From Mesorhizobium sp. M8A.F.Ca.ET.218.01.1.1 (GTDB lineage: Bacteria; Pseudomonadota; Alphaproteobacteria; Rhizobiales; Rhizobiaceae): a DNA stretch of 64,000 nt. The notes beneath the pieces were generated by a model. The model saw only the letters and a program-made list of their open reading frames with translations, was not told the DNA's origin and did no database searches. The position numbers were made by a program, and so were the translations under genes. This document shows, in pieces, positions 9,950 through 18,238 of the stretch (position 1 is the first letter of the stretch; every line of letters starts with the position of its first letter). Location of the stretch: assembly GCF_004791165.1 (NCBI RefSeq), contig NZ_SRUZ01000008.1, positions 311,397 to 375,396 of the forward strand, read 5' to 3'.

Positions 9950-10179
9950 TCAAGGCGCTCCTCTTAGGCAATCGGCCTTTCCGGGGCTCCGACTGCAAGA
10001 AGATCAATCTCAGCCTCGTCTTCGCCGGCCAGACCGTTGGCATCAAACAGGTCGAAGACCATATCTGGCTGGCGAGCTTCATGGCCTACGATTTGGGATA
10101 CTTCGATGATGAGACATGCAGGCTCGAACCACTCCAAAACCCCGTCGGGCCAAAAGTGTTACCCATGTCTCCGGTATAA
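9950..10179 (+). pseudogene. Remnant of an IS481-like transposase (C-terminal end)
   Basis: Only the last 60 or so residues of a DDE transposase are recognisable. KINLSLVFAGQTVGIKQVED, IWLASFMAYDLGYFDDETC and the tail NPVGPKVLPMSPV are the end of an IS481/IS3-like integrase common in rhizobia. The catalytic core is missing and the sequence before about 9990 no longer matches. The following bases to about 10200 (GTAACCTATGTGTCCGG) look like the remains of the element's right end. It lies 40 bases from tRNA-Asn and is not functional. Confidence 0.72.
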
Positions 10180-10217
10180 ACCGTAACCTATGTGTCCGGA
10201 ACGGACCTTGGAAATGT

Positions 10218-10292
10218 TGGCTCCCCGGGCCGGATTCGAACCAGCGACCAACCGGTTAACAGCCGGTTGCTCTACCACTGAGCTACCGGGGA
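10218..10292 (-). tRNA. tRNA-Asn (GTT)
   Basis: Read on the minus strand: acceptor stem TCCCCGG paired with CCGGGGA, discriminator G, encoded CCA, D arm GTAGCTCAGTGGTAGAGC, anticodon stem-loop with GTT, and T arm GGTTCGAATCC. All arms pair. 75 bases long. Confidence 0.97.
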
Positions 10293-10513
10293 ACGGAGGC
10301 TCTTTGAGCAAGTGGCGCAGCCTATAGCAAACCCGTTTCGGCTTTGCAAAGAAGCATTTCGCATTTTTCCGAGACTTTTTCGCGCAGCGGTTTCTCGCAA
10401 TCGGCCTTGGCCGCCCTCATATTAGTCGTCTTGGTGACGGCGCGGAACCGAAAGGGCGGTCGCAGCTTTCGTAAAATGACATTATCGAGCCCCCAGACAG
10501 GCAGTTCTTCGCG

Positions 10514-10774
10514 ATGACGGCAGCGGACGAAAACCGGATAGCAGCACGAAAGATCTCGGTTTTCGGCCGCGAATTCACCATGCCGCAGTCGCGCGGTCTC
10601 AGAATCACGATCGGCGTGCTTTTGACCATTGGCGGCATTCTCGGTTTCTTGCCGATCCTTGGGTTCTGGATGGTGCCGCTCGGACTGCTGGTGCTCTCCT
10701 ACGAATTTGCCATGGTGCGCCGCCACCGGCGCCGCTTGGTCGTCTGGTGGGAGCGGCGACGCCGGCCGGATTGA
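10514..10774 (+). CDS. Small conserved membrane protein
   Basis: An 86-aa protein with one long or two tightly packed hydrophobic segments (about residues 28-66, ITIGVLLTIGGILGFLPILG then MVPLGLLVLSYEF) and a very basic tail (RRHRRRLVVWWERRRR), hence an inner-membrane protein with a cytoplasmic C terminus. Small proteins of this shape are conserved in Rhizobiales, without a known role. The ribosome binding site is weak. It stands alone between tRNA-Asn and tRNA-Cys. No gene is seen in the 220 bases before it. Confidence 0.65.
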   Translation: MTAADENRIAARKISVFGREFTMPQSRGLRITIGVLLTIGGILGFLPILGFWMVPLGLLVLSYEFAMVRRHRRRLVVWWERRRRPD

Positions 10775-10815
10775 GCGGCCGATACATCTCGCACGGCGGT
10801 GGTCTCCGAAGAGAA

Positions 10816-11094
10816 TCAATTCTGGCCCTGTCTCTCGGTGCCAGTGCCCGATTCCTTCGAATCCGGTTGCGTGCCTGCCTTCAAATCCTCGCTGATCTGC
10901 TTCAGGACCGCGGAAGCCGAGGCCAGACGCGCGCGGTCACGCGGTGAAAGCCTGCCTGTGCCTTCTATTCTCAGGCAGTTGATGGCGTAGCGCACTAAGT
11001 CCTCGGACCCCAGCAGCGGTACGTTTTCCGTTCCGTTCGTTTCGTCGTTCGGTTTGGCCAGGGCATGGCGCAGTCCTCCCGTTTCACAACGCAA
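10816..11094 (-). CDS. Doubtful small protein in the tRNA-Cys upstream gap
   Basis: This frame gives up to 92 aa with a protein-like centre (SEDLVRYAINCLRIEGTG then LSPRDRARLASASAVLKQISEDL) of amphipathic helices. There is no ATG start: only TTG or CTG codons are available, and the GGGAGG near 11075 (minus strand) serves an out-of-frame ATG. It may be a decayed gene or a chance frame. Apart from this, the 10775-11282 stretch between the small membrane protein and tRNA-Cys shows no gene. Confidence 0.3.
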   Translation of the reverse strand: MRCETGGLRHALAKPNDETNGTENVPLLGSEDLVRYAINCLRIEGTGRLSPRDRARLASASAVLKQISEDLKAGTQPDSKESGTGTERQGQN

Positions 11095-11282
11095 GCCGGA
11101 GCGCGGAGTTTCGCTCGATCATCCGCCATGCTTAACGGATTGCGAATGTGAGCGGGTGGCTATGACGGCGAACTGACAGGGCTGCAGCCGGCGCAGACGA
11201 AACCGTTCGGAATACGTCGTGGCCGCTTGACGGCTTTTTCGCCGCAACCTATTGGAACCGGGTGGAACGCCGGGAGCAACGA

Positions 11283-11356
11283 GGCCTCGTGGCGGAGTGG
11301 TTACGCAGAGGACTGCAAATCCTTGCACCCCGGTTCGATTCCGGGCGAGGCCTCCA
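11283..11356 (+). tRNA. tRNA-Cys (GCA)
   Basis: Acceptor stem GGCCTCG paired with CGAGGCC, discriminator T, encoded CCA, anticodon loop ACTGCAAAT giving GCA, and T arm GGTTCGATTCC. 74 bases long. Transcribed in the same direction as the following pcm-like gene. Confidence 0.97.
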
Positions 11357-11446
11357 ATACCCGGGCTCCCGCGCGTCAGCGCCGGAGCCTGAAGTTCCGG
11401 TCGACATGAACCGCGATTCTGACGCGGCAAGCAGATTGGTTGGGAC

Positions 11447-12115
11447 ATGAGCGCTGATTTCTCCGAACTTCGCGTCAAGATGGTCGATGGTCAGGTCCGC
11501 ACCACCGACGTGACCAGCGCGCCGCTGCTCGAGGCGTTGCTTTCCGTGCCCCGCGAGGTTTTCGTCGGCGATCGCCAGCGCGATCTTGCCTATATCGACG
11601 AGGACATCCGCATCGCAGACAGCGCCGATGGCTCGCGCTACCTGATGGAGGCTTCGCCGCTGGCCAAGCTGATGCAACTGGCCGAGATCAGTGTGACCGA
11701 TTCGGCGCTCGATGTCGGCTGCGGCACCGGCTACGCTTCGGCGATCCTGTCGCGCCTGGCGAGGTCCGTCGTGGCGCTCGAAAGCGATTCGGCATTGGCG
11801 CAAACCGCCGCGTCGACCCTGTCCAGCCTGGGCTGCGGCAATGTGACCGTGGTCCAGGGCGCTCTGGCGCAAGGCCATGCGGCGAAGGCGCCGTACAATG
11901 TCATCTTCATCGGCGGCAGTGTCGCCAAAGTGCCGGCGTCGCTGCTCGACCAGCTCGCCGAAGGCGGCCGCCTGGTTGCGGTCGAGGGTCAGGGCAATTC
12001 GGGCGTGGCGCGGCTTTTTTTCAAGGCGGGGGGGGTTGTAACCGGGAGAAGGGCATTTAATGCGGCAATTAAGCCACTACCCGGATTCGAACGTGAGCAT
12101 GCTTTCGAATTCTGA
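11447..12115 (+). CDS. Protein-L-isoaspartate O-methyltransferase-like protein
   Basis: A 222-aa SAM-dependent methyltransferase of the PCMT family. Motif I is LDVGCGTGYAS (about residues 89-99), and the family's N-terminal part (VRTTDVTSAPLLEALLSVPRE, then YIDEDIRI) is present. It would repair isoaspartyl residues, though this divergent rhizobial branch is poorly characterised; a second, more typical pcm lies near 38.1 kb. The 3' part of the gene contains a run of seven T and a run of eight G (about 12015-12035), which are slippage-prone. tolC follows, as in other rhizobia. Confidence 0.83.
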   Translation: MSADFSELRVKMVDGQVRTTDVTSAPLLEALLSVPREVFVGDRQRDLAYIDEDIRIADSADGSRYLMEASPLAKLMQLAEISVTDSALDVGCGTGYASAILSRLARSVVALESDSALAQTAASTLSSLGCGNVTVVQGALAQGHAAKAPYNVIFIGGSVAKVPASLLDQLAEGGRLVAVEGQGNSGVARLFFKAGGVVTGRRAFNAAIKPLPGFEREHAFEF

Positions 12116-12296
12116 ATGATTTGGCCTTGCAGCAAAGGCTTTGTCATGGTCGCTTGCATTTGAACGATCGTTGCTGATCCCAGACTGGGGGCACTTTGGG
12201 CTGAGCAACAGGGAACATGAAACACGCCGTTCGGGCTGCTCAGGAAGAGAAGCTGGTGCGGCGCGGTTCCCATGGAAAACGAATGAGGGTTAAACC

Positions 12297-13682
12297 GTGC
12301 CGTCAGTACGCAAGTCACTTTTCACCGCCGTCCTTGTGTCGGCGACCGCGCTGTCCCCACTGGCTGCATCGGCCGAAACCATCACCGGTGCCCTTGCAAA
12401 AGCCTATCAGTACAATTCCACACTAAATTCATCGCGTGCCGGCGTGCGCGTGACCGACGAGAGCGTGGCCATAGCCAAGTCAGGCTGGCGCCCGACGATC
12501 ACCGGCTCGGCCAACATCGACTATACGAACACGCGCCAGGCAAATGGCGGCGGCAATTCGAAGCTGACAAGCGGCAGCTACGGCATCCAGATCAACCAGT
12601 CGCTGTTCGACGGCTTTCAGACAAGGAACAATGTCGCGGCGGCCGAATCCCAGGTCAAGGCGTCCGTTGAAAGCCTGCGCAATACCGAGGAGAACACGCT
12701 GTTCAATGCGGCCATGGCCTATATGGACGTGATTCGCGACAGGCAGATCGCGGTGCTGACCGAACAGAACCTGCAGTTCCTGACCGAGCAGGCGCGCGCC
12801 GCGCGCTCGCGCTTCGAGGTCGGCGAAGGCACGCGCACCGACGTTGCGCAGGCCGATGCCTCGCGCGCTTCCGCGGTGGCAGCGCTGAGCGCTGCGCGCG
12901 CGCAGGCGCTGGCCAGCGCCGCGACCTATCACCAGGTGGTCGGTGACGAGCCCGGCAAGCTCAAGGCCGCTTCGCCATTGGGCAGGTTGTTGCCGTCGAG
13001 CCTCGACGCCGCGATCGCCATCGGATCGGCCGAACACCCGGCCATCCTTGCCACCCAGCATCTGGTCGATGCCGCTGCATTTTCGGTGAAATCGTCCGAG
13101 GGCGCGCTGTTGCCGCAGTTGTCGGCTTCGGCTGGCGTTTCGGAAAACTACCGCAACGCCATCCCCGACTTGTCAGGTTCCAACGGCAATTCGACGTCGG
13201 CCAATATCGGCGCGACGCTGACCATTCCGATCTATTCGGGCGGCCGAACCTCGGCGGTCGTGCGGCAGAACAAGGAATCGCTGGGGCAGGCGCGTATCCA
13301 GGTCGACGTCAGCCGCGACCAGGTGCGCCAGGCCGTCGCCACGGCATGGTCCCAATACACCGCCGCGCAACAAAGCGCGTCCGCCAACAAGCAGGTGATC
13401 GACGCCGCCCAACTGGCCCTGAACGGCGTCATCGAGGAGCGCAATGTCGGCCAGCGCACGACGCTCGACGTGCTCAATGCGCAAGCCGCCGTCATCACCG
13501 CCAAGATCAACCACGCTGGTTACGAACGCGATGTGGTGGTGGCAAGCTATGCCATCCTGTCGGCGATGGGCCGCCTGTCGGTCGACCGGCTTGGCTTGGC
13601 GGTGACGAAGTACAAGCCGGAGGAACACTACAACGCCGTCAAGGACAAGTGGATCGGCCTGCGCACGCCGGATGGCCGCTAG
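12297..13682 (+). CDS. tolC: TolC family outer-membrane efflux/type I secretion channel
   Basis: Outer-membrane channel protein for type I secretion and RND efflux, 461 aa as usual. A signal peptide (LFTAVLVSATALSPLAASAE) is followed by two outer-membrane efflux repeats, each a long helical hairpin. Conserved segments include TLNSSRAGVRVTDESV near residue 40, GTRTDVAQADASRASA near residue 180 and GQRTTLDVLNAQAAV near residue 385. The start is GTG; no in-frame ATG lies before the signal peptide, and GAGGG precedes it by about 10 bases. Located behind the pcm-like gene. In rhizobia TolC is needed for exopolysaccharide-related protein export and stress tolerance. Confidence 0.93.
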   Translation: MPSVRKSLFTAVLVSATALSPLAASAETITGALAKAYQYNSTLNSSRAGVRVTDESVAIAKSGWRPTITGSANIDYTNTRQANGGGNSKLTSGSYGIQINQSLFDGFQTRNNVAAAESQVKASVESLRNTEENTLFNAAMAYMDVIRDRQIAVLTEQNLQFLTEQARAARSRFEVGEGTRTDVAQADASRASAVAALSAARAQALASAATYHQVVGDEPGKLKAASPLGRLLPSSLDAAIAIGSAEHPAILATQHLVDAAAFSVKSSEGALLPQLSASAGVSENYRNAIPDLSGSNGNSTSANIGATLTIPIYSGGRTSAVVRQNKESLGQARIQVDVSRDQVRQAVATAWSQYTAAQQSASANKQVIDAAQLALNGVIEERNVGQRTTLDVLNAQAAVITAKINHAGYERDVVVASYAILSAMGRLSVDRLGLAVTKYKPEEHYNAVKDKWIGLRTPDGR

Positions 13683-13937
13683 GCCCTTCGTTCGAACGGC
13701 GTTTCCGGGCTGAGTGGTTCGTACGGGAACACAGGATTGTCGTTGTCCTTCTGGTGGTTGCTAACGGGAACCGTCACACGGCTTTGGCGGAATCGCTCTA
13801 ATCTGTTGAAATCCCACATGTCCCCAGATTGGGGATTCTCGTGCGGCGATCCGTCGGTTACGCTGTCGCCATGATTCGAATCCGGCTTTTGCCGGAGCGG
13901 AAACCTGCAACGGGTCACAAGGGCGGCGGATGTGACG

Positions 13938-14774
13938 ATGGCAACGGCAAGCAGCGCACAGCGCGAACCCTCCATGGAAGAGATACTCGCTTCCATCAGG
14001 AGGATCATCGAAGACAGCGACAACGGCCGCAAGCAGCCCGGCGACGCCGATGAGTTGCAACAGGACCTGGAGCCCGCGCCGAGTGCTGTTCCAGCTGCGG
14101 ATATCGATGCGTTCCGCGCCGAACTGCATGCCGTCCCAGAGGTCAGGAAGCCTGTCGCGATGGCGGAAATCCAGACGCCAGCCATACTGCCGGCGACAGC
14201 ACGCACCGAAACGCCGCCACGTGCCGATCCGGCTGCGGGCAGGACGCCGACGACATTGGCTGAGGTCAGCGCCCGGGTTGCCGCCGAGCCGGCGCCTGCC
14301 GCCAGCCGCGACGCGCCGGCGGCTCCCGTCGAGGTTGCGACAAGTGAAGCCATCGTCGCCGATTGGCGTCGCGAGATCGCGGCGGTTGGCGAGCAAGCCA
14401 AGGCGATGCCGGAGCGGAGCATCCGCCCATCGCCCCAGCCGGATGTGTCGGCGAGCGAGTCGGCGGCGGAACCTGCGATCGAGCGGTCTTCGTCAAACGA
14501 TGCTCCAACGGGCACGGCTCAGGCGCGCGCGGCGGCGAACGAAGCGCATGCGGTGCGTCCCGCAATTCTTTCCGAACACACTGGACGGCAGGTTGCGGCT
14601 GCCTTCGGCGAACTGTCCGACGCCTTTGCAAGCCGCAGCAAGAAGACATTCGACGAGATGGCCGAGGAGATGCTGCGGCCGATGCTGCAGGATTGGCTGG
14701 ACAACAACCTGCCGACGCTGGTCGAAAGGCTGGTGCGCGAAGAGATCGAGCGCGTGGCACGCGGGGCGCAATAG
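13938..14774 (+). CDS. popZ: PopZ polar organising protein (DUF2497)
   Basis: Cell-pole organiser that forms a polymeric matrix and anchors chromosome-partition factors. The 278-aa protein has the PopZ plan: an N-terminal binding helix (EPSMEEILASIRRIIED, about residues 10-26), a long acidic, proline- and alanine-rich linker and a C-terminal oligomerisation helix set (MAEEMLRPMLQDWLDNN then LPTLVERLVREEIERV). A GTG 6 bases upstream could also serve as start. It lies before valS, the usual alphaproteobacterial arrangement, and is followed by a strong terminator. Confidence 0.92.
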   Translation: MATASSAQREPSMEEILASIRRIIEDSDNGRKQPGDADELQQDLEPAPSAVPAADIDAFRAELHAVPEVRKPVAMAEIQTPAILPATARTETPPRADPAAGRTPTTLAEVSARVAAEPAPAASRDAPAAPVEVATSEAIVADWRREIAAVGEQAKAMPERSIRPSPQPDVSASESAAEPAIERSSSNDAPTGTAQARAAANEAHAVRPAILSEHTGRQVAAAFGELSDAFASRSKKTFDEMAEEMLRPMLQDWLDNNLPTLVERLVREEIERVARGAQ

Positions 14775-14798
14775 CGTCCAGGCCTGAATTCCAGAAGA

Positions 14799-14825
14799 AA
14801 CGCCGCCGTCGAGGCGGCGTTTTTC
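14799..14825 (+). terminator. Rho-independent terminator after popZ
   Basis: Perfect 9-bp stem AACGCCGCC / GGCGGCGTT with a GTCGA loop, followed by TTTCGTT. It lies 25 bases after the popZ stop. Confidence 0.88.
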
Positions 14826-14844
14826 GTTGTGAAGAGGTCGGCCG

Positions 14845-14916
14845 TTGGTTGCCGAACTGGCGAAGGCGATCAAACTGCCATCGGGGTCGCTGACAATGAA
14901 GGCGCGGGAGCCCCGG
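14845..14916 (-). pseudogene. Possible fragment of a VOC/glyoxalase-family gene
   Basis: On the minus strand a short stretch reads SRAFIVSDPDGSLIAFAS, which resembles the last strand of a glyoxalase/bleomycin-resistance fold protein (usually RxFxxxDPDGNxIEF). No matching N-terminal part is seen upstream. Probably a gene remnant between popZ and valS; it could be chance. The rest of the popZ-valS spacer holds nothing recognisable. Confidence 0.35.
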
Positions 14917-15096
14917 GCTCGTTCGCAGCGATGCCTCGCGGCGAAGATGCGATCGCCGCGCGGCCTTCTGTTGAAATGAATAGGTCCGCGCCTATCTGCT
15001 TGTGATGACCCCAGGCAGCCCTCGCGGTTGACTTGGCCAAGACCTTCCGATTTACACCGAACCAGCAAAATTCCCGACAGCGCGGACCGTTTTCCC

Positions 15097-17880
15097 ATGC
15101 TTGAAAAGACCTACGACGCCAAGACCGTCGAGCCGAAGATCGCCAAGATGTGGGAGGAAGCCGACGCGTTTCGCGCCGGCGCCGGAGCGGAAGAGGGGGC
15201 CGAGGCCTTCACCATCGTCATTCCGCCGCCCAACGTCACCGGGTCGCTGCATATGGGCCATGCGCTCAACAACACGCTGCAGGACATTCTGGTTCGTTTC
15301 GAGCGCATGCGCGGCAAGAACGTCCTGTGGCAGCCCGGCATGGACCATGCCGGCATCGCCACGCAGATGGTGGTCGAGCGGCGGCTGATGGAAAAGCAGA
15401 TCCATCGCCGCGATCTGACGCGCGAAGAATTCATCGAGAAAGTGTGGGAGTGGAAGGCCGAATCGGGTGGGTTGATCTTCAACCAGCTGAAACGTCTGGG
15501 CGCCTCCGCCGACTGGTCGCGCGAACGCTTCACCATGGACGAAGGCCTGTCCAAGGCGGTGCTCGAAGTCTTCGTCAGCCTCTACAAGGAAGGGCTGATC
15601 TACAAGGACAAGCGCCTTGTGAACTGGGACCCCAAGTTGTTGACTGCCATCTCCGACCTCGAGGTCGAGCAGCAGGAGGTCAACGGCAATCTCTGGCATT
15701 TCCGTTATCCGATCGAAGGCGCGACCTTCGATCCGGAAAACCCAAAGACCTTCATCACCGTGGCGACGACCCGCCCCGAGACCATGCTGGGCGACACGGC
15801 TGTCGCCGTGCATCCCGACGACGAGCGGTTCCAACATCTCATCGGCAAGAATGTCGTCCTGCCGATCGTTGGCCGCAAGATACCTGTGGTGGCGGACGAG
15901 TATTCCGATCCTGAAAAGGGGTCGGGCGCGGTCAAGATCACGCCGGCGCATGACTTCAACGACTTCGAGGTCGGCAAACGCCACCAATTGCCGGCGATCA
16001 ACATCCTGACGGTCGAGGCGGCGGTCAAGTTGAAGGACAACGAGGACTTCCTGGCGGGCCTCGAGGCGACGCCAGAACGGCAAGCTGTCTGGGACGAGCT
16101 CGACGGTCTCGACCGTTTCGTCGCCCGCAAGAAGATCGTCGAACTGATGGAGGCCGGCGGCTTCCTCGACAAGGTCGAGCCGCATCGCCACGCCGTGCCG
16201 CATGGCGACCGCGGCGGTGTGCCGATCGAGCCGTACCTGACCGAGCAGTGGTACGCCAACGCGGCGGAACTGGCCAAGCCGGCGATCGCCTCGGTGCGCG
16301 AGGGGCGCACCAATTTCGTGCCTAAGAACTGGGAGAAGACCTATTTCGACTGGATGGAGAACATCCAGCCCTGGTGCATTTCGCGTCAGCTGTGGTGGGG
16401 GCATCAGATCCCGGCCTGGTACGGGCCGGATGGGCGCGTCTTTGTCGAGAAGTCCGAGGAAGAGGCGCTGGGCGCGGCGATCGAATATTATCTGGCGCTC
16501 GAAGGCCCCTGGAAGGCGTGGGTCGAAGACAAGCTCGAAAACTTCAAGCCGGGCGAGATCCTGACGCGCGACGAAGACGTGCTCGACACCTGGTTCTCGT
16601 CGGCGCTGTGGCCGTTCTCGACGCTCGGCTGGCCGGATGAAACCCCGGAGTTGAAGACCTATTACCAGACCGATGTGCTGGTGACCGGCTTCGACATCAT
16701 CTTCTTCTGGGTCGCCCGCATGATGATGATGGGCCTGCACTTCATGGACGAGGAGCCGTTCCACACCGTTTATGTGCATGCGCTGGTGCGCGACAAGAAC
16801 GGCGCCAAGATGTCGAAGTCGAAGGGCAACGTCATCGACCCGCTCGATCTGATCGACGAATATGGCGCCGACGCGCTGCGCTTCACCCTGACGGTGATGG
16901 CGGCGCAGGGACGCGACGTGAAACTCGACCCGGCGCGCATCGCCGGCTATCGCAATTTCGGCACCAAGCTGTGGAACGCGACGCGCTTTGCCGAGATGAA
17001 CGAAGTCGCGCGCAATGACGATTTCTGGCTGAACGACGCTAAGCTGGCGGTCAACCGCTGGATCCTGACCGAGCTGACACGCGCCGCACGCGAGGTCACC
17101 GACGGCATCACCTCATACCGCTTCAACGAGGCGGCGGGAGCCGCGTACCGCTTCGTCTGGAACCTGTTCTGCGACTGGTATCTGGAACTGCTGAAGCCGG
17201 TATTCATGGGCACGGACGAGGCCGCCAAGGCCGAGAGCCGCGCCTGCGTCGCTTTCGTGCTCGACGAGATCTACAAGCTCCTGCATCCGATGATGCCGTT
17301 CATGACCGAAGAGCTGTGGGCGCAGACGGCGGGTGAGGGCAGGGAACGCGCCTCGCTGCTGTGCCATGCCGCATGGCCGTCGCCGGATTTCGAGGATGCT
17401 GAAGCGGCCGCCGACATCAACTGGCTGGTCGATCTCGTCTCCGGTATCCGCTCGGTGCGCTCGGAGATGAACGTGCCGCCAGCGGCAATAGCGCCGCTCG
17501 TGGTGGTCGGCGCCAACGACGTGACGCGCGAACGGCTGGTTCGCGAGGACTCAGCGATCAAGCGGCTGGCGCGTGTTGGTGACATCTCGCTCGCCGATGC
17601 GGCACCCAAGGGGTCGGCACAGATCGTGCTCAACGAGGCGACGATCTGCCTGCCGCTTGGCAGCCTGATCGACCTCACCGCGGAGGCCGCGCGGCTGCAG
17701 AAGGAACTGGTCAAGGTGACCGAGGAAATCGCGCGCCTGCACAAGAAGCTGTCGAATGAGAAATTCGTTGCCAGCGCGCCGGCCGAGATCGTGGAAGGCG
17801 AGCGGGAAAAGCTGGCCGAATATCGCGCCGCGCAGGACAAGCTTTCGGTAGCGCTGACCAGGGTTCGCGACGCCGGCTGA
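15097..17880 (+). CDS. valS: Valyl-tRNA synthetase
   Basis: Charges tRNA-Val; class I synthetase, 927 aa, normal length. The HIGH-type motif is PPPNVTGSLHMGHA near residue 45, the CP1 editing domain follows (TRPETMLGDTAVAVHP near residue 225), the KMSKS motif starts at K571 and the anticodon-binding domain lies at about residues 660-800. The C-terminal arm (from about 860, AARLQKELVKVTEEIARLHKKL) is the coiled coil specific to ValRS. The frame is open from 15028, but the ATG at 15097 gives the family's usual start MLEKTYDAK. Confidence 0.97.
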   Translation: MLEKTYDAKTVEPKIAKMWEEADAFRAGAGAEEGAEAFTIVIPPPNVTGSLHMGHALNNTLQDILVRFERMRGKNVLWQPGMDHAGIATQMVVERRLMEKQIHRRDLTREEFIEKVWEWKAESGGLIFNQLKRLGASADWSRERFTMDEGLSKAVLEVFVSLYKEGLIYKDKRLVNWDPKLLTAISDLEVEQQEVNGNLWHFRYPIEGATFDPENPKTFITVATTRPETMLGDTAVAVHPDDERFQHLIGKNVVLPIVGRKIPVVADEYSDPEKGSGAVKITPAHDFNDFEVGKRHQLPAINILTVEAAVKLKDNEDFLAGLEATPERQAVWDELDGLDRFVARKKIVELMEAGGFLDKVEPHRHAVPHGDRGGVPIEPYLTEQWYANAAELAKPAIASVREGRTNFVPKNWEKTYFDWMENIQPWCISRQLWWGHQIPAWYGPDGRVFVEKSEEEALGAAIEYYLALEGPWKAWVEDKLENFKPGEILTRDEDVLDTWFSSALWPFSTLGWPDETPELKTYYQTDVLVTGFDIIFFWVARMMMMGLHFMDEEPFHTVYVHALVRDKNGAKMSKSKGNVIDPLDLIDEYGADALRFTLTVMAAQGRDVKLDPARIAGYRNFGTKLWNATRFAEMNEVARNDDFWLNDAKLAVNRWILTELTRAAREVTDGITSYRFNEAAGAAYRFVWNLFCDWYLELLKPVFMGTDEAAKAESRACVAFVLDEIYKLLHPMMPFMTEELWAQTAGEGRERASLLCHAAWPSPDFEDAEAAADINWLVDLVSGIRSVRSEMNVPPAAIAPLVVVGANDVTRERLVREDSAIKRLARVGDISLADAAPKGSAQIVLNEATICLPLGSLIDLTAEAARLQKELVKVTEEIARLHKKLSNEKFVASAPAEIVEGEREKLAEYRAAQDKLSVALTRVRDAG

Positions 17881-17958
17881 AGGGCAGATTCGTGCATGAC
17901 CCCGGAGCGAATTCCATGCGTCACCGGCCTCAAAAATGGGCATTCCGTTGCGTAAATC

Positions 17959-17974
17959 TTGACGTAAACGGAAA
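17959..17974. promoter_or_regulatory. Half-conserved LiuR-like (MerR family) site
   Basis: TTGACGTAAACGGAAA resembles the operator TTGACGTAAACGTCAA, which occurs perfectly at 47816-47831 in this window and is like the sites reported for LiuR-type regulators of branched-chain amino acid and fatty acid breakdown. Only the left half is complete here. Placement before a fatty acid-type porin would fit, but binding is inference. Confidence 0.3.
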
Positions 17975-17980
17975 CTTTTA

Positions 17981-18012
17981 GCCCCATTGTTGCCATAATG
18001 TAACAATGGGGC
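17981..18012. repeat. 11-bp perfect inverted repeat downstream of valS
   Basis: GCCCCATTGTT (17981-17991) pairs with AACAATGGGGC (18002-18012) around a 10-base loop. No T run follows, so it is not an ordinary Rho-independent terminator. It could stabilise the 3' end of the valS mRNA or be a protein-binding site. Confidence 0.55.
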
Positions 18013-18144
18013 CAGATCCCCTCAAAATTAGCTGTTTTCGAGCTTTTTTGGGGCCATTTTCGTGCATCTTTTCGGCGTTTTGGATGTGCGCAGGGCCGTT
18101 TTTGGCCTTGTGACATTCCTTTGCATTTTGTCGAAAAAGCGTTT

Positions 18145-18166
18145 GGCGGACATGTACATGTACGCC
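18145..18166. promoter_or_regulatory. 22-bp palindromic operator candidate upstream of the FadL gene
   Basis: GGCG-n-ACATGTACATGT-n-CGCC: 20 of 22 positions are symmetric, with a perfect 12-bp core ACATGTACATGT. Length and symmetry fit a TetR-type or similar dimeric regulator. It lies 73 bases before the porin start. No regulator gene is adjacent. Confidence 0.5.
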
Positions 18167-18238
18167 CGGGAATTCGTTGTTGCGCCGTTAACTTGAATTG
18201 GTTCTAGCTTGATCCACTAGTTATTCGGGAGGACATCC

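Larger units (their letters stand above)
17881..18238. other. Palindrome-rich, AT-richer leader between valS and the FadL gene
   Basis: No gene is seen in these 358 bases, and the base composition is clearly lower in GC than the flanks. Three notable sites lie in it and are listed separately: a TTGACGTAAACG site, a long hairpin and a 22-bp palindrome. A weak promoter-like TTGAAT box lies at 18193-18198. GGGAGGA before 18239 is the ribosome binding site of the FadL gene. Confidence 0.7.

Noticed and set aside
11119..11478. 119-codon minus-strand frame across tRNA-Cys
   Set aside because: It overlaps a well-formed tRNA and has no protein features.
15052..16779. 575-codon open frame antisense to valS
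   Set aside because: Shadow frame; valS is full length with all motifs.
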